A stretch of DNA of 64,000 bases from Pseudomonas lactis. Lineage in GTDB: Bacteria; Pseudomonadota; Gammaproteobacteria; Pseudomonadales; Pseudomonadaceae. Below are positions 60,739-64,000 of this stretch, one piece after another (within the stretch, counting starts at the first letter, position 1; each line of letters starts with the position of its first letter). The notes under the pieces were generated by a model, which did no database searches, was not told the DNA's origin, and was given only the letters and a program-made list of their open reading frames with translations. The translations under genes were made by a program, and so were the position numbers. The stretch lies in NCBI RefSeq assembly GCF_001439845.1, contig NZ_JYLO01000021.1, positions 1 through 64,000 of the forward strand. Direction: 5' to 3'.

Positions 60739-61066
60739 GGAAGATCACCTCTTGAGCTAAATAGGGTGGCTTGCCCAGTCCTTCGTTGTATTGAAGGCAA
60801 GGAGATCAATGAGTTGCATCGATCGAGGTAATCGTTCCCTGCTCGATTGATACCGAGTACTACAGAGGACGGTAAGTAGGCATCAGGTTTTCTGAAGACT
60901 GAATAGGCCTTATCAAGTAGGAAAATGGGCTTTCGTTATGGGGGGGAACCGAATAGTCGGTGTTGGAGGTAGTTGGGTGCATGCGATAAAAGAGCGCACA
61001 GGCGCACAGGCGCACAACGGTCGCACCGTGTGCGCTTGAACGTTTGGTTATCAAACCGATGGGAAT
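60739..61066. other. Promoter-bearing gap between the metallopeptidase gene and the porin
   Basis: These 328 bases hold no gene or REP unit. They contain a GCGCACAGGCGCACAGGCGC triplet run near 60994. The 80 bases next to the metallopeptidase start resemble, loosely, the region upstream of the degraded paralogue (GGCAAGGAGATCAATGAG versus GGCCAAGACATCCATCAG), so the paralogy extends into the 5' flank. Confidence 0.5.
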
Positions 61067-62317
61067 TCACATCAGACTTATGGGATAGCTGACGATCAAC
61101 CGGTTCTCATCGAACTCGTTGTTGCTGTAATCCCTGCGCATGCTGGAGTTGCGCCAGCGCACGTTGAGGTTTTTCAGGGTGCCGCTCTGCACCGTATAGC
61201 CCACCTCGGTCTCGCGGCCCCATTCCTTGCCGTCGGTGACGGTGCCGGTGTGCACGTTACTGCCGCTGATATAGCGGTTCATCAGGGTCAGGCCCGGTAC
61301 GCCGAGGGCGGCGAAGTTGTAGTCGTGGCGAACCTGCCAGGATTTTTCCTGTGCGTTGTCATAACTGGAGTTGTAGCTGTCGTTGGCCAGGGTGCCGCCA
61401 CTGGTGCCGTTGACGCGCATCCAGGCACTGTCGCCGGTGAGTTTTTGCAGGCCGACGTAGAAGGTGTTGCCGCCGTACCTGGCTGAGAACAAACCGGACC
61501 AGGTTTTGTTGTCCAGGTCTCCGGCGCGAGCGCTGCCGTCTTCCTTGCCGTAAAAGAAGCCCAGGTTGGCGCCCAGGGTCCAGTCGCCTACGGGCTGGCT
61601 GTGGATCAGGTTGACGAACTGCTGGCTGTAGATGTCCTTGAGCTGGGCATTCCACACGCCGACTTGGGTGCGTTTGTCGTTGAATGCGTATTCGGCGCCC
61701 TGGAAATTGAAGCGGTCGGAGGTGAAGGCGGTTTTGCCGACCATCGACATGTCGCTCATGCTGCCGTCGTCCCGCGGGCTGTTGGCGCGGAATTGGCCGC
61801 CATAGAGGGTCAGGCCGTCGATTTCCTTGGAGGTGATCTGCCCGCCACGCAGGGTCTGCGGCAGGGAGCGGCCATCGTCGGAACGCAGAATCGGCAGCAC
61901 CGGCATCCATTCGCCCACCTTCAGCTCAGTCTTGGAAAAGCGCGCCTTGAATGCCACGCCGAGTCGACCAAACTCATCGGCTGGCCGGCCGTCATGGTCC
62001 AGCGGCAGCAACTGCGTGCCGCCCGTGCCACGCCCGCCATCGAGCTTGAGCGAGTACAAACCCAGCACGTCCACACCAAAACCGACTGTGCCTTGGGTGA
62101 ACCCGGACTTGGCGTCGAGGATGAAACTTTGCGTCCACTCCTGCGCGCCACCCTGGGCTTTGGTCGGGTTGGTGAAGTTGCGGTTGAAGAAGAAGTTACG
62201 CAGGTTGAGATTGGCGCTGGCGTCTTCGAGAAAGCCGTGCTCCTGGGCGAAAACGGGCAGCGCAGAACTGGCGACAGCAGCCGCCAGCAACAGCTGGCGC
62301 GGTTGGAAAGTGCTCAT
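61067..62317 (-). CDS. OprD family outer-membrane porin
   Basis: The 416-residue porin has a signal peptide (QLLLAAAVASSALPVFA, cleaved before QEHGF). OprD-type strands begin LNLRNFFFNRNF and end in EFDENRLIVSYPISLM. GEWMPVLPILRSDDGRSLPQTLRGGQI matches the conserved constriction segment. OprD-family channels take up amino acids or aromatic acids; proximity to pca genes makes an OpdK/aromatic-type substrate plausible but unproven. It is transcribed alone. Confidence 0.93.
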   Translation of the reverse strand: MSTFQPRQLLLAAAVASSALPVFAQEHGFLEDASANLNLRNFFFNRNFTNPTKAQGGAQEWTQSFILDAKSGFTQGTVGFGVDVLGLYSLKLDGGRGTGGTQLLPLDHDGRPADEFGRLGVAFKARFSKTELKVGEWMPVLPILRSDDGRSLPQTLRGGQITSKEIDGLTLYGGQFRANSPRDDGSMSDMSMVGKTAFTSDRFNFQGAEYAFNDKRTQVGVWNAQLKDIYSQQFVNLIHSQPVGDWTLGANLGFFYGKEDGSARAGDLDNKTWSGLFSARYGGNTFYVGLQKLTGDSAWMRVNGTSGGTLANDSYNSSYDNAQEKSWQVRHDYNFAALGVPGLTLMNRYISGSNVHTGTVTDGKEWGRETEVGYTVQSGTLKNLNVRWRNSSMRRDYSNNEFDENRLIVSYPISLM

Positions 62318-62568
62318 GGTGTGGACCTGTTGTTATTGGGTTTATGCAGGTGGCGGCCATGGTGCGTGGCGGTGCGGGGGCGATGAAAGTGGGGGAGGGC
62401 GGGTTGTGGGCGATGATCGAACGTAATTGTGATGCGCCCGACTCGTCAGCTTCCGGCGCGCAGGGTTAGCTGTCTACTGTCAGGGTTAACAGTAGATCTT
62501 CTGATTTCATACGCCTATTTTCGAAAAGGCTGACAGTATCTTTTTTACGTGATCAGGGAGTGAATTCC

Positions 62569-63024
62569 ATGAGCTTTGGATCAGATATGGGTGAGTTTTT
62601 AACGTCCTCAAATACGTTCAGGGCGGAATTGATCAGGACGGTGCCAATTCAATTCGATAGTTTTGAGTTGAGCTACATCGAGGGTCACCACTTGCGAATT
62701 CGGTTGGGAATCGAAGGCAACCCTGGCTCGAAAAACGAACTGACCCTTGAGGCAGACGGTGATGGACAAGAGCGTGCGTTCAAGCTGAAGGAGAATATGA
62801 CTTACATCATCGGGCCTGGAGAAGGCCTTATCCGTGCCACGTTTGGGCTTGAAAGCGATGTCGAGTATTCCCCGCAAGAGTATTGGGGCAATTTGAGCGT
62901 CAAAAGCATTTCCAGCGATGGGTCTGGCGAGACCTCAATCCATGCCAGTTTTTCATTCGGTTGGACGACGGATGATGGCAAGGACATGGAGGTCAGATGC
63001 TCTAAGCTTGAGATCCATACATGA
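62569..63024 (+). CDS. Hypothetical protein, orphan
   Basis: AGGGAG lies eight bases before the ATG at 62569, preferred over an in-frame GTG at 62560; the product has 151 residues. Alternating polar/hydrophobic stretches (HHLRIRLGIEG, LTLEADGDG, FKLKENMTYIIG) suggest a beta-sandwich. There is no signal peptide, membrane helix or recognised motif. By eye it is more AT-rich than its neighbours, which hints at recent arrival. It is followed by a terminator shared with the convergent efflux gene. Confidence 0.7.
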   Translation: MSFGSDMGEFLTSSNTFRAELIRTVPIQFDSFELSYIEGHHLRIRLGIEGNPGSKNELTLEADGDGQERAFKLKENMTYIIGPGEGLIRATFGLESDVEYSPQEYWGNLSVKSISSDGSGETSIHASFSFGWTTDDGKDMEVRCSKLEIHT

Positions 63025-63060
63025 ACTTATTTTGATAATGATTAAAACGGCATGACATAC

Positions 63061-63095
63061 AAAAACCGCTTCCGATTAGGGAAGCGGTTTTTTCA
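63061..63095. terminator. Bidirectional terminator
   Basis: AAAAACCGCTTCC and GGAAGCGGTTTTTT pair across GATTAG. It separates the orphan gene (plus) and the efflux channel gene (minus). Confidence 0.92.
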
Positions 63096-63106
63096 CACCT
63101 GCGCTA

Positions 63107-64000
63107 TCAGAACAACTTCAACGGCGGTGCCTGTTCTTTCAACGGTTCGTTCTTCGCGGTCTGCTCGTTCCAGCCACCGCCGAGGGCCTTGTACAGGTTG
63201 ACCTCGCTGGTGAGCTGCGCCAGGCGGTCGGTGATCAGCGATTGCTGGGCACTGAACAGTTGGCGCTGGGCGTCGAGGAAGGTCAGGTTGCTGTCGACAC
63301 CAATGCGGTAGCGACGCTCGGCCAGGCGATAGTAATCCTGGTTAGCCTCGACGAAGCCGCGCTGGGCATCCAGTTGCTGCTTGTAGGTCGCACGCGCGGC
63401 GAGGCCGTCGGAGACTTCCTGGAAGCCGGTCTGGATGGCCTTCTCGTAGTTGGCCACGTTGATCTCTTTCTGGATCTTCGAGTAGTCCAGGCTTGCGCGC
63501 AGGCTACCGGCGTTGAAGATCGGGATGTTGATCTGCGGGGCAAACGCCCAGGTACCCGAGCCGCCTTTGAACAGGCCGCCCAGGGTTGGGCTGGCGGTAC
63601 CGGCACTGGCCGTCAGGCTGATGCTCGGGAAGAACGCCGCACGGGCCGCGCCGATATTGGCGTTGGCGGCCTTGAGGTTGTACTCGGCCTGCACAATGTC
63701 GGGACGACGTTGCAGCAGGTCCGATGGCAACCCGGCCGGCACTTCGCTGAGCAGGTCATCGGACAGCGGCTTGCTGGCGATATTCGCCGGCAGGCCGGTG
63801 CCCAGCAGCAGGGTCAGGCTGTTTTCGTCCTGGGCCACCTGGCGGGTGTAACGGGCCAGTTGCACACGGGCGTTTTCCACCGAGGTGCGCGCCTGGCTGA
63901 GGTCGAGGGCCGAGGCCACGCCGACTTCATTGCTGCGCGATGTGAGCTTGTAGCTTTGCTCGAACGCGGCCAGGGTGTCCTGGGTCAGCTTGAGCAGCTC
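63107..64000 (-). CDS. RND efflux outer-membrane channel (OprM/TtgC-like), partial
   Basis: Only the C-terminal 297 residues lie in the window; the gene runs past its end. The reading frame is open to 64000. The TolC-family duplicated repeat is clear: DLLQRRPDIVQAEYNLKAANANIGAARAAFFPSISLTAS and the matching earlier SALDLSQARTSVENARVQLARYTRQVAQDEN. It ends GGGWNEQTAKNEPLKEQAPPLKLF. It would export drugs or solvents with inner-membrane partners encoded upstream, outside the window. Confidence 0.93.
   Translation of the reverse strand, partial: ELLKLTQDTLAAFEQSYKLTSRSNEVGVASALDLSQARTSVENARVQLARYTRQVAQDENSLTLLLGTGLPANIASKPLSDDLLSEVPAGLPSDLLQRRPDIVQAEYNLKAANANIGAARAAFFPSISLTASAGTASPTLGGLFKGGSGTWAFAPQINIPIFNAGSLRASLDYSKIQKEINVANYEKAIQTGFQEVSDGLAARATYKQQLDAQRGFVEANQDYYRLAERRYRIGVDSNLTFLDAQRQLFSAQQSLITDRLAQLTSEVNLYKALGGGWNEQTAKNEPLKEQAPPLKLF

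Overview
The window is chromosomal DNA from a Pseudomonas, most likely of the P. fluorescens group. The support is gene order: quiP / SEC-C / YchJ / dinG / esterase / ompA / pdxH at the left, then rne / rluC / sppA / maf / yceD / rpmF / plsX / fabDG / acpP / fabF / pabC / mltG / tmk / holB / tatD in the middle. Both blocks follow the order I know from P. aeruginosa. Pseudomonas-type REP palindromes (cores like GGAGCGAGCTTGCTCGCGA) sit in many intergenic gaps. No tRNA, rRNA, CRISPR array, insertion sequence or prophage was seen.

Layout. 1-14.8 kb: quorum-signal acylase QuiP, small SEC-C/YchJ proteins, a collagen-like secreted protein, DinG helicase, a GH50-like periplasmic glycosidase, a family VIII esterase, an OmpA lipoprotein with a histone-like tail, PdxH and a glycine-zipper lipoprotein. 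14.8-21.8 kb: NhaA, a PLP enzyme, an AraC regulator, DctA behind a textbook sigma-54 promoter with palindromic upstream sites, and an XdhC/MobA-like pair. 21.8-22.4 kb is a composite repeat element. 22.4-29.7 kb: RNase E, divergent RluC, a HAD phosphatase, SppA and Maf. 29.7-39.6 kb is a dense block for ribosomal protein L32, fatty-acid synthesis, folate, MltG, thymidylate kinase and DNA polymerase delta prime, ending in TatD. The pilZ gene I would expect between holB and tatD is absent. 39.6-44.4 kb: the probable RgsA sRNA, a TetR regulator, MoaA, another composite repeat and a PiT phosphate transporter.

45.1-56.0 kb holds the complete protocatechuate branch of the beta-ketoadipate pathway in one direction: pcaR, pcaK, pcaIJ, pcaF, pcaHG, pcaT, pcaB, pcaD, pcaC. 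Twin PcaR-like palindromes lie before pcaR and before pcaI. Protocatechuate is imported (PcaK), opened (PcaHG), converted to beta-ketoadipate (PcaB, PcaC, PcaD), activated (PcaIJ) and thiolysed to succinyl-CoA and acetyl-CoA (PcaF). An OprD-type porin lies nearby at 61.1-62.3 kb.

Directly after pcaC is the most unusual region (55.8-60.8 kb). A segment covering the pcaC 3' end, a REP pair and the 3' end of a polysaccharide deacetylase gene is present twice. Each copy is followed by a gene fusing RTX-like glycine/aspartate repeats to an M91-type zinc metallopeptidase domain (HExxH). One such gene is intact; the other carries a nonsense codon and a frameshift. The flanking copies are nearly identical while the peptidase paralogues are well diverged, so the history is not a single simple duplication. 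A small orphan gene of unknown function and a partial efflux outer-membrane channel end the window.
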